Positions 20,227 to 29,960 are shown, counted from the first letter of the stretch. The stretch: DNA of 64,000 bases from Paenibacillus sp. FSL R7-0204 (GCF_038002225.1 NZ_JBBOCA010000001.1:2728001-2792000), one strand, 5' to 3'. The notes: a model not told the origin generated them from the letters alone. Program-made: numbers and translations.

Positions 20227-20321
20227 TCTATGTCAGGAAACCTGACTGAATCCGCTCCCATTAGAGGATTTTATCCCTATTGAAGATGAATCTTAACCTT
20301 ACGGTAACAAATCTGGTTTTC

Positions 20322-20327
20322 TATAAT
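20322..20327 (+). promoter_or_regulatory. Putative -10 box for importer operon 2
   Basis: TATAAT 44 bp before the binding-protein start, in an AT-rich stretch. The matching -35 hexamer is poor, suggesting activator-dependent transcription, possibly by the YesN-type regulator at the end of the operon. Confidence 0.4.
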
Positions 20328-20370
20328 AAGAGTTGTAAGGGAAACCATTAAATAGGGAGGGTCACCCGTA

Positions 20371-21774
20371 ATGAGAAAAAGTCTAACACTGCTGTTGTCC
20401 CTGATGTTCGTTAGCTCGGCGCTGCTGGCTGGCTGTGGAGGCAACAAGAATAATGCGTCTCCGACTACAGAGCCTGCTGCAACGAATGAGGCTGCTGCTA
20501 CCAATGCTGCCGCAACGGAAGAACCGGCTAGTGCTGAGCCTTTTGAAATGACGATCCGTCATACCCAGGTTGGAGCAGACAAGCAGAAACGACTGGCTAT
20601 ACTGGAGGATGTGGTGGGCAAGGTTCAGGCGGATGTGCCTGGACTGACCTTCAAGCTTGATGGTGTAGATTCGGATGTGAACCGTAAGGAGAAGCTGCGC
20701 GGTGAAATGGCGGCCGGTAACCCTCCTGAGATCTTCGACCTGTTCGGCAGCCCGGACTCCAAGATCTATGCCAAAGAAGGCAAGCTGCTGGACCTGACCC
20801 CGATCCTTGATGAATTAGGGATCAAAGATAAGTTCTCCAATCTGGACCCGTTCACTTATGAAGGCAAAATCTACGGCCTGCCGATCGGCGGCTCCGGAGA
20901 AGGCTTCTTCTATAATAAAGAATACTATACAAGCAAGGGCTGGAAGGCTCCAACGACCTTCGCCGAACTGGAGCAGCAACTGGCCGATATTAAAGCAGCT
21001 GGTAAAGTGCCGATGGCCGGTGCTTCCAAAGCAGGCTGGGTACCGCTGATGCTGGCCAACCACCTCTGGTCCCGTTATGCCGGACCGGATGTGACCGCGA
21101 AGTTCGCTACCGGTGAAGCGAAGTGGAATGATCCAAATGTAATCAAGGGCTTGGCGAAATATAAGGAATGGGTGGATAAAGGCTACTTCAAGAAGGGAGA
21201 GCTGGGCTTCGAATATGCTGAATATACCACCCAGTTCACCAGCGGAGAAGCGATCCTGATGTATGACGGGACATGGAAATCTTCTGTATTCAAAGCCGGG
21301 CAATCCGGCGAAGGTCTGATCGGTAAAGTCGGCTTCTTCAATATTCCGGCGGTTGAAGGCGGAGTGGGGGATCAGACAGCGCTGATGCGCGATGTGAACA
21401 ACGGTTATGGCTTCTCCGCTTCGGCGGGTGAAGATGAGCGGCAGCTTGCAGCAGTGAAATCCTTTATTAAGAATATGTTCAATGAAGAGATGCAGCTGCG
21501 GGGTCTGGTAGAGGACGGAGTCCTGCCTGCCATGAAGATTGATCAGGCTGTGTTGAACAAGAACATTACAGATGATCTGATGAGTGAGATTGTCGCGGTA
21601 TTGAACAGCTCCCAGTCGTCCTTCCCGGCCTTTGATTCCCTGGTGCAGGCCGATGTCACCACTGAGATCAGTAATATCCAGATTCAGAGCCTGATCGGCG
21701 GGCAGACGACTCCTGAGAAGATGGCCGAAGCGCTTCAAAAGATACAGGAAGAGGCTAATGCGGCAGTGGAATAA
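20371..21774 (+). CDS. Extracellular sugar-binding lipoprotein of ABC importer 2
   Basis: 467 aa. Signal peptide with lipobox LLAGC (Cys22), Ala/Thr/Glu-rich tether (about 25-50), then a solute-binding family 1 fold (for example the FYNKEYYTSKGWKAPTT segment typical of these receptors). AGGGAGGG lies 10 bp before the ATG. First gene of a permease-permease-kinase-regulator operon. Ligand unknown. Confidence 0.92.
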   Translation: MRKSLTLLLSLMFVSSALLAGCGGNKNNASPTTEPAATNEAAATNAAATEEPASAEPFEMTIRHTQVGADKQKRLAILEDVVGKVQADVPGLTFKLDGVDSDVNRKEKLRGEMAAGNPPEIFDLFGSPDSKIYAKEGKLLDLTPILDELGIKDKFSNLDPFTYEGKIYGLPIGGSGEGFFYNKEYYTSKGWKAPTTFAELEQQLADIKAAGKVPMAGASKAGWVPLMLANHLWSRYAGPDVTAKFATGEAKWNDPNVIKGLAKYKEWVDKGYFKKGELGFEYAEYTTQFTSGEAILMYDGTWKSSVFKAGQSGEGLIGKVGFFNIPAVEGGVGDQTALMRDVNNGYGFSASAGEDERQLAAVKSFIKNMFNEEMQLRGLVEDGVLPAMKIDQAVLNKNITDDLMSEIVAVLNSSQSSFPAFDSLVQADVTTEISNIQIQSLIGGQTTPEKMAEALQKIQEEANAAVE

Positions 21775-21849
21775 GAAGCGGTGAACTGTATGTGCCCTGG
21801 TGCTTGCTCCAGGGTGCATTTTTCAAAAGAAAGCAATATGGAGGTAGCT

Positions 21850-22734
21850 ATGAATAAGGCACTGAGAAATCCTCTGGTGTTCATTCTGTTCATTATTCCG
21901 GCACTGGTGTTGTTCGTAATGTTCTTTATCTATCCCATTTTCAGCTCGATCTACTATAGCTTCACCAGTTGGAATGGTGTATCCGAGACGGTCAAATACG
22001 CCGGAGTGGACAACTTCAAGAAAGCTCTGGGAGATGAACGCTTCTGGATTTCCGTGAAAAATAACGGCTGGTTCATTCTCTTCTCCGTAGGCATACAGGT
22101 GCCGCTGATTGTGTTCTTCTCCTTACTGATTGCGAATGTGAAGAAGCTGAAGGGATTGTACAAGACGGCGGTATTCATGCCATCCATTATGTCTACCGCA
22201 GTAATCGGCATTCTCTGGGGCTTCATCTACGAGCCGAATATTGGCTTGTTCAACAAAGTGCTTGGCCTTGTAGGCATTGAGCCTGTCTACTGGCTGTCGG
22301 ACGAACGGTTCGCTATGCTGTCAATTCTGATTACGAATGCCTGGCAGTGGACCGGATTCTACATTGTAATGGTGCTGGCGGCGATTCTGTCCATTCCAGG
22401 TGAGCTGGATGAAGCAGCGGCCATCGATGGCGCTACGGGGTTCCAGCGGGCTACACGCATCACTCTGCCGCTGATCGTACCGATCATCTCGGTCGTGATT
22501 ATGCTCTCCATTGCCGGAGCGATGAAGGCTGCCGATATCGTCATTGTAATGACCAAGGGCGGTCCTGCGGGTTCAACCGAGGTGATGGCCACCTATATGA
22601 TTAAGTATGCGATTACCAACTTCAAATACGGGTACGGCAATACCATCGCCGTTCTGATCTTCTTGTTCACGCTCGTGGTAACCGCCCTCTACCAGCTGGT
22701 GTTTGCCCGCCGTACGGAAAGGATTGAATACTGA
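21850..22734 (+). CDS. Sugar ABC transporter permease (MalF/UgpA-like)
   Basis: 294 aa, about six TM segments, EAA loop DEAAAIDGATGFQRATRITLP. Start ATG 21850 has GGAGGT 4 bp upstream; an in-frame ATG 69 bp earlier is unlikely. It lies 75 bp after the binding-protein gene; the hairpin TGGTGCTTGCTCCAGGGTGCA in that gap may set binding protein above permease. Confidence 0.92.
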   Translation: MNKALRNPLVFILFIIPALVLFVMFFIYPIFSSIYYSFTSWNGVSETVKYAGVDNFKKALGDERFWISVKNNGWFILFSVGIQVPLIVFFSLLIANVKKLKGLYKTAVFMPSIMSTAVIGILWGFIYEPNIGLFNKVLGLVGIEPVYWLSDERFAMLSILITNAWQWTGFYIVMVLAAILSIPGELDEAAAIDGATGFQRATRITLPLIVPIISVVIMLSIAGAMKAADIVIVMTKGGPAGSTEVMATYMIKYAITNFKYGYGNTIAVLIFLFTLVVTALYQLVFARRTERIEY

Positions 22735-23564
22735 TGCCGCGCCCGCTGAAGAAAAGCCTGCCGCACATCGCCCTGCTGGGATATCTGGTGATTGTGCTGT
22801 TTCCGTTCCTCTTCGTGCTCTTCTCCTCGGTGAAGAAGGATAACAATGCGATTGCCCTCAACCCCTTCGGCATTCCGAAGAGCTTCGAATGGTCCAACTA
22901 TGTGGAAGCCTGGGTGAATGCCAAGATCAGCACTTATTTTTTCAATAGCTTATATATTTCAGTTCTGGCCTCTGTAGTGTCTATTCTACTGGCGTCTATG
23001 TTCGCCTTCGCGGTCACGCGGATGCGGCAGGGGAAGTGGAACGCAATTCTCTTCTCACTGGTCCTGATCGGGATGCTGATTCCGAACAATGCGCTGATGC
23101 TGCCCATCTACACGATTGTCCGCAAGCTGCATATTCTCAATACGCACTGGGCGCTGATTATTCCTTACATTGCCAATGCAATCCCGTTCACGATCATTAT
23201 TCTGGCGGCCTTCATGCGTTCGCTGCCCAGTGAAATCGAAGAAGCGGCGGTCATGGACGGCTTGAAGGCTCCGGGTATATTTGCTAAAATTATTGTACCT
23301 TTGACAGTTCCGGCGATGGTTACGGTATTCATTGTTAATTTCCTGGGAAATTGGAATGAGTTCCTGCTGGCCAACTATTTCCTGTCTAATGACGAGCTGC
23401 GTACGCTCCCCGTAGGGATGGTCCAGTTCCGCGATCAGTACCAGATGAATTACGCACAGATGTCGGCGGGGATTGTCTACAGTGTGGTTCCGGTTATAGT
23501 GATTTATGCGGTTCTGCAAGAGAAGATTATTGAAGGCGTCACTGCAGGCAGTGTAAAAGGATAA
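22734..23564 (+). CDS. Sugar ABC transporter permease (MalG/UgpE-like)
   Basis: 276 aa, about six TM segments, EAA loop EEAAVMDGLKAPGIFAKIIVP. ATG overlaps the previous stop (ATGA), giving translational coupling. Forms the membrane channel with the preceding permease. No ATPase gene in the operon, so it presumably uses a shared MsmX-type ATPase. Confidence 0.93.
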   Translation: MPRPLKKSLPHIALLGYLVIVLFPFLFVLFSSVKKDNNAIALNPFGIPKSFEWSNYVEAWVNAKISTYFFNSLYISVLASVVSILLASMFAFAVTRMRQGKWNAILFSLVLIGMLIPNNALMLPIYTIVRKLHILNTHWALIIPYIANAIPFTIIILAAFMRSLPSEIEEAAVMDGLKAPGIFAKIIVPLTVPAMVTVFIVNFLGNWNEFLLANYFLSNDELRTLPVGMVQFRDQYQMNYAQMSAGIVYSVVPVIVIYAVLQEKIIEGVTAGSVKG

Positions 23565-23591
23565 TATCAATCATGTCAGGAGCAACAGCCG

Positions 23592-25445
23592 ATGAATCTG
23601 CGCTACAAATTGTTTACGGCATTCTTAGGCCTGATTATCATTCCGCTGTTCATTCTTGGCATGATTATGTTCTTCGTGACTTATAATTCCATTGAGAAAA
23701 AATACAGCCAGCAGTCTGAATATTCGCTCAAAGCGATTAGCTACAGCATTTCTAATGTGTTCAAGGATATGGATAATGTGACTGACAACGGAATTGCCAC
23801 CTCGGTCTTTCATATGGCGCTCAGTGCGGATGATCCCTCCAAGCAGGATTTAACCGATGCCGAGCAGCTCAGCCTGAATGCCAGCCAGCGTAATTTCCGC
23901 AGTCTGCTCTATAATCATCCATCGATCAGCTATGCTTTCCTGTATAATTTCAACGGTAAAGGGAGCTCTGAGATCGTCTCGGTCTTCAACAAGGAGAACT
24001 TCCGCACCCTGCCCTATGACAAGTTCAAAGGCAGCGAGCTGTACCAGGAGGTCATGAAGCTGAACGGGGTTCCGAAATGGCTGGCCCCGCATGAGTACCC
24101 CGAGTTGACCGGAACGGAGGCTGTATTTACGCAAATCCGGCTGATTAAGGAGCTTAGCTTCTTTCAGAATATCGGCATTCTGGTCGTGCAGATCAAGAAT
24201 TGGGAGTTCGAGTCGATTTTCCGCAATCTTAAGATTGGGGGCACCGACCAGAAGGTGTCTTTCATGCTGGTTAACGATGACGGGATGATTCTGCTGGACC
24301 CGGACAGGCAGCTGGACGGGCAGGATTTCCGCAGCTTCACCACAAAGGATGTTACGTTTAAGCCCGGCTTTCAGAGCTTCAAGACGCAGTTCGGCGGCGA
24401 GAAAAGCATTCTGTCGGTCTATCATCTCAAGGAGTATCCCTGGAGTCTGGTCTCGGTCACTTCTTGGGATACTCTGTCTCATGAGGTGACGGTGTTCGCC
24501 CGCTGGTTCGTCGTAGTGATGTTCCTGTGCCTCCTGGGCGCTGTCATCTTCAATCTGTTTTTCATGAACCGGATTACTGGCGGGATTGCTGTGATCGTGC
24601 GCTTCATGCGAAGGGTGGAGGATGGAGACCTTACTACCCGTGTTGAGGAGAAGGGCAACGATGAGATGACGCTGCTGGCCAAAGGCTTCAATGATCTTAT
24701 GGACAAAATCAACATGCTGTTCAGCCGGGTTCATGTGGAACAGCAGCGCAAGAATCAGGCGGAAATGCGTGTGCTGCAGGCCCAGATCAAGCCGCATTTT
24801 CTGTTCAATACTCTGGAATCGATCAATGTGCTGGCTGTTCAGAATGAAGGCCGCAAGGTGAGCGAGATGGTCTACCGGCTGGCTAGTATTCTAAGGATAA
24901 GCATTCAGGACAGGGATGAGATCACGCTGGAGGAAGAGGTTAAGCATCTGCGCAATTATCTGGATATCCAGAAATTCCGGTTCGAGGACCTGTTCGATTA
25001 TGAGCTTGATATTCCGGCAGAGCTGCTGGGCTGCGGGATTCTGAAGCTTACGCTCCAGCCGCTGGTGGAGAACAGCATTCAGCATGGTTTTGAGGGGATA
25101 GGGTATAAGGGTCTGGTGAGTGTCAAGGTCTGGGAGACCCAAGGCAATCTGGTGCTGCGGATACAGGATAACGGAATCGGGATGACTCCGTCCCAGCTGT
25201 CGATGTTTCAATACATGGTGAATGACGCGGCAGAGCAGCAGCCGGAAGCCAGGCCGGGGCAGGGCATTCATCAGGAGCGGCGGGGGCTGGGTGTACGAAG
25301 TGTTGCAGACCGGATACGAATCGAATACGGCGACAGATATGGGATTTTCATATGTGCAAGTCCTGGGGAAGGAACGATCATCCAGTGCGTCATTCCGAAA
25401 TACGGGCAGGGGGAAGGCCATTATGCTAAAAGTATTATTGGTTGA
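23592..25445 (+). CDS. YesM-type sensor histidine kinase
   Basis: 617 aa. TM1 about 8-30, dCache-like extracytoplasmic region about 31-295, TM2 about 300-322, HAMP (RFMRRVEDGDLTTRVEE), His_kinase domain with IKPHFLFNTLE (His402) and HATPase_c (NSIQHGFEG, DNGIGM). A GTXA-type loop near the end (GLGVRSVADRI) completes the ATP site. Downstream of the importer and overlapping the regulator gene; presumably reports ligand or binding-protein state. Confidence 0.93.
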   Translation: MNLRYKLFTAFLGLIIIPLFILGMIMFFVTYNSIEKKYSQQSEYSLKAISYSISNVFKDMDNVTDNGIATSVFHMALSADDPSKQDLTDAEQLSLNASQRNFRSLLYNHPSISYAFLYNFNGKGSSEIVSVFNKENFRTLPYDKFKGSELYQEVMKLNGVPKWLAPHEYPELTGTEAVFTQIRLIKELSFFQNIGILVVQIKNWEFESIFRNLKIGGTDQKVSFMLVNDDGMILLDPDRQLDGQDFRSFTTKDVTFKPGFQSFKTQFGGEKSILSVYHLKEYPWSLVSVTSWDTLSHEVTVFARWFVVVMFLCLLGAVIFNLFFMNRITGGIAVIVRFMRRVEDGDLTTRVEEKGNDEMTLLAKGFNDLMDKINMLFSRVHVEQQRKNQAEMRVLQAQIKPHFLFNTLESINVLAVQNEGRKVSEMVYRLASILRISIQDRDEITLEEEVKHLRNYLDIQKFRFEDLFDYELDIPAELLGCGILKLTLQPLVENSIQHGFEGIGYKGLVSVKVWETQGNLVLRIQDNGIGMTPSQLSMFQYMVNDAAEQQPEARPGQGIHQERRGLGVRSVADRIRIEYGDRYGIFICASPGEGTIIQCVIPKYGQGEGHYAKSIIG

Positions 25446-26217
25446 CGATGAAGCGCCCATTCTGAGCAATCTCAACACTGTGCTGCCCTGGCAGGACATG
25501 GGGATGGAGGTTGCGGGGCTGGCACGAAGCGGGATGGAGGCGCTGCGCATGGCTGAAGAAACGCCGCCTGATCTGGTGCTCTGCGATATCCGCATGCCGG
25601 TGATGGATGGACTGACGTTCATCGGCAAGCTGCGGGAGATGGGGCTTACGAGCGAGGTGCTGCTGCTCAGCGGCTACCAGGAATTCGATTATGCGCGTGA
25701 AGCGATCCGGCTTGGTGTGAAGGAGTACATCTGCAAGCCGATTCATTACGGGGAGCTTGGCGACAAGGTGCGGGAGATCGGCTCGCGGATTCGCAGCAGG
25801 CAGTATAAGGATAAGCTGTATAACAGCATCCCGTTGTTTCAGGAAGTGCCTATGGCTGACGAGCCTGTCAAAAAAACACCGGAGCAGCTGATGAATCAGG
25901 CCGCACAGTTCATTACGGAGCGCCTTCATGCGGATCTCGGCATTGATGAGGTGGCGAATACGATTGGCATCAGCAGCAGTTATTTCTGCCTGTTATTCAA
26001 GAACCGCTTCGGGGTAACCTTCGTGGAGTATGTCACCCAGCAGCGGATTGAAGCTGCCAAATTCATGCTCGCCAGCAGCGATAAGAGCATCACTGTCATC
26101 AGCTCGGGTGTCGGTTATCAGGAACGCCGTTATTTCACCAAGGTGTTCTTGAAGCAGACGGGAATGACCCCCAAGGAATACCGCAGCAGGTTCAGGACGG
26201 CTGAAGCCCGTACCTAG
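25423..26217 (+). CDS. AraC-type response regulator (YesN-like, short form)
   Basis: 264 aa from ATG 25423, preceded by GGGGGAAGG and overlapping the kinase gene by 23 bp; upstream in-frame starts lie deep inside the kinase gene. Receiver: LVDDE, Asp55 (CDIRMP), Lys105 (YICKP). The AraC double-HTH (about 160-260) follows after only a short linker, unlike the 442-aa regulator at 8887, which has about 200 extra residues between the domains. Cognate partner of the kinase. Confidence 0.93.
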   Translation: MLKVLLVDDEAPILSNLNTVLPWQDMGMEVAGLARSGMEALRMAEETPPDLVLCDIRMPVMDGLTFIGKLREMGLTSEVLLLSGYQEFDYAREAIRLGVKEYICKPIHYGELGDKVREIGSRIRSRQYKDKLYNSIPLFQEVPMADEPVKKTPEQLMNQAAQFITERLHADLGIDEVANTIGISSSYFCLLFKNRFGVTFVEYVTQQRIEAAKFMLASSDKSITVISSGVGYQERRYFTKVFLKQTGMTPKEYRSRFRTAEART

Positions 26218-26230
26218 CGGGTTGCCAGCC

Positions 26231-26270
26231 ATAGCGATTGCCCAAGTACAGGGGGCGGTTGCTATTTTTT
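26231..26270 (+). terminator. Intrinsic terminator of importer operon 2
   Basis: ATAGCGATTGCCC pairs with GGGCGGTTGCTAT (wobble pairs included), followed by seven or more T. Confidence 0.8.
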
Positions 26271-26290
26271 TGTTTTCTTTTTACACAGAA

Positions 26291-26316
26291 TGAAACTTTT
26301 CGCTATAACCTGCGTC
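26291..26316 (+). promoter_or_regulatory. ECF-sigma-type promoter
   Basis: TGAAAC, 16-bp spacer, CGTC: the -35/-10 pattern of extracytoplasmic-function sigma factors (SigX/M/V/W group in Bacillus). Placed 149 bp before the secreted stalk-domain gene. A similar element stands at 38039. Confidence 0.65.
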
Positions 26317-26353
26317 TAATACTATGTTTTGTAAAATGAACGTGGCAAAATAT

Positions 26354-26395
26354 TCTGCCGTCCTGAAGAGGACGGTTCCCGTTTTTACGGGGAAT
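26354..26395 (+). promoter_or_regulatory. Double-hairpin leader before the stalk-domain gene
   Basis: CCGTCCT-GAAG-AGGACGG followed at once by TTCCCG...CGGGGAA. Two adjacent stems in the 5' untranslated region, without a T-run, so not a plain terminator. Possibly an mRNA-stability or regulatory leader. Confidence 0.4.
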
Positions 26396-26464
26396 ATAAG
26401 GTGAAGAGAAAGCAATAAAGATACTTGCCTTATACACTACAATGGGAGCAGAAGGAGTCGTACA

Positions 26465-28741
26465 ATGAATTTGAAAAAAGTATTTTTAGTGGCAGTACTG
26501 GCTGTATCGCAATCGGTTGCAGCCATTCCGGCTTGGGCCGCGCCTGTCAGCACAGAGAGTACAACACCTCAGAGCGTTAACGCAGCGGCAAACACCGCTA
26601 ACACACAGCTTCAGCCCGGGTCAACAGATCCCCTGCCTCCGGCAGGCACAGTAATACCGACCCCTACGCCGGCACCTGTTCCTACAGCATCACCGGTTCA
26701 AGGCATTCCAGCAGTAACAGAGACTCCGGCTCCGGCCGCAACTGAGGTTCCAGGTGCAACAGCTGCTCCTGTGGACGGCACTGTTCCGACTGATGCAGTT
26801 ATGCCTACGGCTACTCCGGTTACGGATACGCCTATGACTCCAAGTATGACTACCTCTGCTTTTGGGGAAGGCCAGCTTATTCTGATGATGAACAGCAATA
26901 AGATGTTCAGAAATGGCACGCCTTACACCGCCAATCAGCCAATGGCTGTCAAGAACGGTGTCTCTTACGTATCGATCCGCGCAATGGTGGAAATGGTAGG
27001 CGTTGCCTTCACGTATGATGCCAAAACCAAAGAGGTCATTGTGACCAAGGGTACCAGCATTATGCGCTTCAAGACAGACAGCAAAATCTATACCGTCAAT
27101 GGTACTAAGTTCACCATGAAGGGACCGGCTTACCAGTTCAAAGGCACCTTCATGATTCCGCTAACCTCTATTACCTATGCACTTAATATTCCTTATACCG
27201 TGGATAATGTGCAGAAGCGGGTTATTCTTACGCTGAATACGAAGCCGACTGCTTCCTTCACAGTTCAGCCCAAGGAAATCTATGCCGGTGAGACTACTGT
27301 GAATTATGTGACCTCCAGTTCTTCCCCGAACGGTACGCCGATTGTTGAAGAACGTTGGAGTGACAACAAGCAGGATATCTATGATCAGCCGGGCTTCTAT
27401 ACGGTTATCTATTCGGTACGGGATGCCAATAACATGTGGAGTGATCCTTATCCGGTGACAATTCAGGTACTGCAGCCCAATCAGCCGCCAGTGGCCCAGT
27501 TCACCACAGATAAAGAGGAATACAAAATGGGTGAGCCGGTAATCCTGACCGATACCAGCTATGATCCTGAGAATGAAGAGCTGACCGTTACCTGGAATAA
27601 TCGGGCGCTGGCCTACTTTAATCCCGGACCTGTACCTATCCAGTTGACAGTAACTGATAAGCATGGCCTTAGCAGTACTGCTGAGAAGATCATTAATATT
27701 ACCAGCGAGCAATTGTATACGCAGGATGAAGTAACGAAGCTGTTCACCATTCCGGGGGATGTCATCAGTATGGACGGCGGGATGATCCCGGCGCTCCCTA
27801 ACCTGCCGTATACGCTGTCGTCCGAAGGCTACACCCTGATCCGCAGCAACAGCCCGGAGACCGTTAATACTGAAGGTGTACTGTACCGTGAGACTTCTGT
27901 AGGCAACACCCGCTTCCTTGTGCACCATATGAACAATATGTCTACTAGACAGAAGCTCTATGTGATCGCTACGAACAATAACCTGTATCCTACGACGATT
28001 ACTACCCAGTATCTGGGGATCGCCGGTCCGGTTGTATCTCCGGAATATACAGGTAAAATATCGGTTGAGAAATACTATAATTCCATGATTACCGGTTCTG
28101 CCCAATCGCAGATTACCCTGCAGCCGGGACAGAGCATGTCTATTATGACAGACCTGAACAAAGTGGCTATGAAGCCAAAAGACGTTATGTCTCTCAGTGC
28201 GGATCTGAATAGTGATTATCCTGTTCTATACAATGTGGTGATGGTCGAGCAGTCCAAAGATCCGCTTGCTGAACTGCCAATTCTGCCGATTCTAGACCGC
28301 GACGGCGTGCATAACCGGGGAACCTATCCGGATTCTACACGCATCATGAATGTGACGGACCTGGTGGGCACAACACAGTCCAAGCTGATCTTGGGCGATA
28401 ACGTCAATGATAAGAACCTGGACGGCATTGATCCGATGAATGGGACAACAGCCTCCAACTCCGGTAACTTCGGGGTTCTGTACAAAATTGTATTGGAACG
28501 TGTCGCAGCCAACACGCTGATCACCTTCAACCCGCGTGGGGGAGGGTACCTTGGATCAATCCTCGTGAACGGCACGATTGTAAATGTGCCGAATAAGGGT
28601 AAGTTAGATAAGTCGGACATGAACGCCGTAGTCTACCGTACCGGAGAATACGAAAGCCGTGTGGAGATGGTCTTCACCGTCGCTTCCGGCAGCAACCTGC
28701 CCGTTAACTTTGTCTTCACCCCGCTTCCGGCGAAAAAATAA
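26465..28741 (+). CDS. Secreted copper-amine-oxidase-N (stalk) / PKD-domain surface protein
   Basis: 758 aa. Signal peptide about 1-25 (cleavage after AIPAWA), Thr/Pro/Ala-rich tether (about 40-125), copper-amine-oxidase N-terminal 'stalk' domain (about 135-245; SYVSIRAMVEMVGV is typical), two PKD/Ig-like repeats (about 255-330 and 340-415; NQPPVAQF opens the second), then about 340 residues of beta-rich sequence I cannot assign. No LPXTG or TM anchor is visible, so it is secreted or non-covalently wall-bound. No catalytic motif recognised. Behind an ECF-type promoter, so perhaps part of an envelope-stress response. Confidence 0.8.
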   Translation: MNLKKVFLVAVLAVSQSVAAIPAWAAPVSTESTTPQSVNAAANTANTQLQPGSTDPLPPAGTVIPTPTPAPVPTASPVQGIPAVTETPAPAATEVPGATAAPVDGTVPTDAVMPTATPVTDTPMTPSMTTSAFGEGQLILMMNSNKMFRNGTPYTANQPMAVKNGVSYVSIRAMVEMVGVAFTYDAKTKEVIVTKGTSIMRFKTDSKIYTVNGTKFTMKGPAYQFKGTFMIPLTSITYALNIPYTVDNVQKRVILTLNTKPTASFTVQPKEIYAGETTVNYVTSSSSPNGTPIVEERWSDNKQDIYDQPGFYTVIYSVRDANNMWSDPYPVTIQVLQPNQPPVAQFTTDKEEYKMGEPVILTDTSYDPENEELTVTWNNRALAYFNPGPVPIQLTVTDKHGLSSTAEKIINITSEQLYTQDEVTKLFTIPGDVISMDGGMIPALPNLPYTLSSEGYTLIRSNSPETVNTEGVLYRETSVGNTRFLVHHMNNMSTRQKLYVIATNNNLYPTTITTQYLGIAGPVVSPEYTGKISVEKYYNSMITGSAQSQITLQPGQSMSIMTDLNKVAMKPKDVMSLSADLNSDYPVLYNVVMVEQSKDPLAELPILPILDRDGVHNRGTYPDSTRIMNVTDLVGTTQSKLILGDNVNDKNLDGIDPMNGTTASNSGNFGVLYKIVLERVAANTLITFNPRGGGYLGSILVNGTIVNVPNKGKLDKSDMNAVVYRTGEYESRVEMVFTVASGSNLPVNFVFTPLPAKK

Positions 28742-28751
28742 TCTCTTCTGC

Positions 28752-28797
28752 AATACAAACGGCAGCGCTCCTTAGGGGGCAGCTGCCGTTTTGTATT
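28752..28797 (+). terminator. Terminator after the stalk-domain gene
   Basis: AATACAAACGGCAGC pairs with GCTGCCGTTTTGTATT (15 bp, one bulge). The T-rich 3' arm provides the U-tract; it could work on both strands. Confidence 0.8.
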
Positions 28798-28915
28798 CAG
28801 GCGCAAGTCTGTGGATGTGGTCAGGCAGGCGGGCACTTTTATTGACGGGGCAGTGCTTTTGGGGCATTATAAAGAGAGTGCAACACAAACGACCTATGTT
28901 ATGGGAGATGAGCGA

Positions 28916-29377
28916 ATGCTGTCGACAGATCAAATCCTGGAAGCCATGTCGGGGCAGGGGCTGCGAATCACCGATCAGCGCAAGACGCTTGCCAAATTAT
29001 TCGGCGAGAATACGGGATATTTGTCTGCGAAGGATGTATATGAGCATATGGGCCGCAAGTATAGCGGGCTGAGCTTCGATACAGTCTACCGTAACCTGCG
29101 CGTTATGGAGGAACTGGGGGTACTGGAGCAGATTGTATTTGAAGAAGGCGTCAAATTCAAGGCAAGCTGCAGTCAGGATCACCATCATCACCATATGATT
29201 TGTCTGCAGTGTATGAAGACGTACCCGATTCAATTCTGCCCGATGAATCTAACCGATCCGCCGGATCAGTTCCGGGTGGTTAAGCATAAATTCGAGGTAT
29301 TCGGCTACTGCAAGGATTGTGAGCAGGGAAGAGAAGAAGAGCCGGCCGGGGCCGCCCGCAGCAAAGAGGGACGCTGA
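28916..29377 (+). CDS. zur: Fur-family zinc uptake regulator
   Basis: 153 aa from ATG 28916 (GGGAGATGAG just upstream; earlier in-frame starts lack one). Winged-helix domain with [16 protein letters not shown], then the His cluster [11 protein letters not shown] and a second Cys pair CKDC that hold structural and regulatory zinc. The HHHHH-(M/F)ICL-C block and HKFE(V/I)(F/Y)G ending closely resemble Bacillus Zur rather than Fur or PerR. The zinc importer genes with two Zur-box-like operators lie 3.2 kb downstream. Confidence 0.87.
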   Translation: MLSTDQILEAMSGQGLRITDQRKTLAKLFGENTGYLSAKDVYEHMGRKYSGLSFDTVYRNLRVMEELGVLEQIVFEEGVKFKASCSQDHHHHHMICLQCMKTYPIQFCPMNLTDPPDQFRVVKHKFEVFGYCKDCEQGREEEPAGAARSKEGR

Positions 29378-29379
29378 AT

Positions 29380-29643
29380 ATGGCTAGCTTACGAAGAACG
29401 GTACAGGTCCCTATCCGGGTCTACCGCAAGTTTATCTCGCCGCTCAAGCCTGCTACCTGCCGGTTCTACCCGACCTGTTCGGCTTATGCGCTGGAAGCCA
29501 TTGAGGTCCATGGACCGCTCAAGGGTTCATGGCTCGCCGCCAGGCGGATCGCCCGCTGTCATCCCTTCCATCCGGGAGGCCTTGACCCGGTGCCGCCGCG
29601 CAAAGAGCAGCCATCCGGGGACAAGCCGCTGCATACGACTTGA
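29380..29643 (+). CDS. yidD: Membrane protein insertion efficiency factor YidD
   Basis: 87 aa. Diagnostic sequence: [31 protein letters not shown] and the late [14 protein letters not shown] block. N-terminal amphipathic helix, peripheral inner-membrane protein assisting YidC-dependent insertion. Starts 2 bp after zur and probably co-transcribed with it, though no functional link to zinc is known to me. Confidence 0.93.
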   Translation: MASLRRTVQVPIRVYRKFISPLKPATCRFYPTCSAYALEAIEVHGPLKGSWLAARRIARCHPFHPGGLDPVPPRKEQPSGDKPLHTT

Positions 29644-29694
29644 CACAGGCTGCCGGGATGGGTATATTTTGAATAATAAGTGATATTCCGAGGA

Positions 29695-29960
29695 ATGGAT
29701 AAGTAGATGTGGACACCATTACAGAGAGCCGGGGCTGCTGGGAGCCGGTATGGAATGCCAGATTGAATATGGTCCGGGAGGAACTGTGTTCGAGCGGAAG
29801 GCCTGAAGCCGGGGTCTGCGTAAGCGCACGGCGTGTTCCAGCGTTAATGGACAGTTCCGCTTGAGGAACTGACGAAGCCTGTGCTCTGTGAGGAGCCGGG
29901 GAATGTTGGGTGGTATCGCGTGAGTTTACTCTCGCCCCATATAGGGGCGGGAGTTTTTTG
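29695..29960 (+). ncRNA. T-box riboswitch (methionine specifier) upstream of metG
   Basis: Stem I features near 29732 (AGAGAGCCGGGG), candidate specifier ATG at 29769-29771 in GAATATGG, the conserved T-box core TTGGGTGGTATCGCG (29906-29920), and a terminator ACTCTCGCCCC / GGGGCGGGAGT (29928-29954) with a T-run. Uncharged tRNA-Met should bind and favour antitermination of metG. Stem boundaries are approximate. Confidence 0.88.

Noticed and set aside
26354..26395. c-di-GMP or c-di-AMP riboswitch before the stalk-domain gene
   Set aside because: None of the conserved core sequences of these classes is present; only two simple hairpins are visible.
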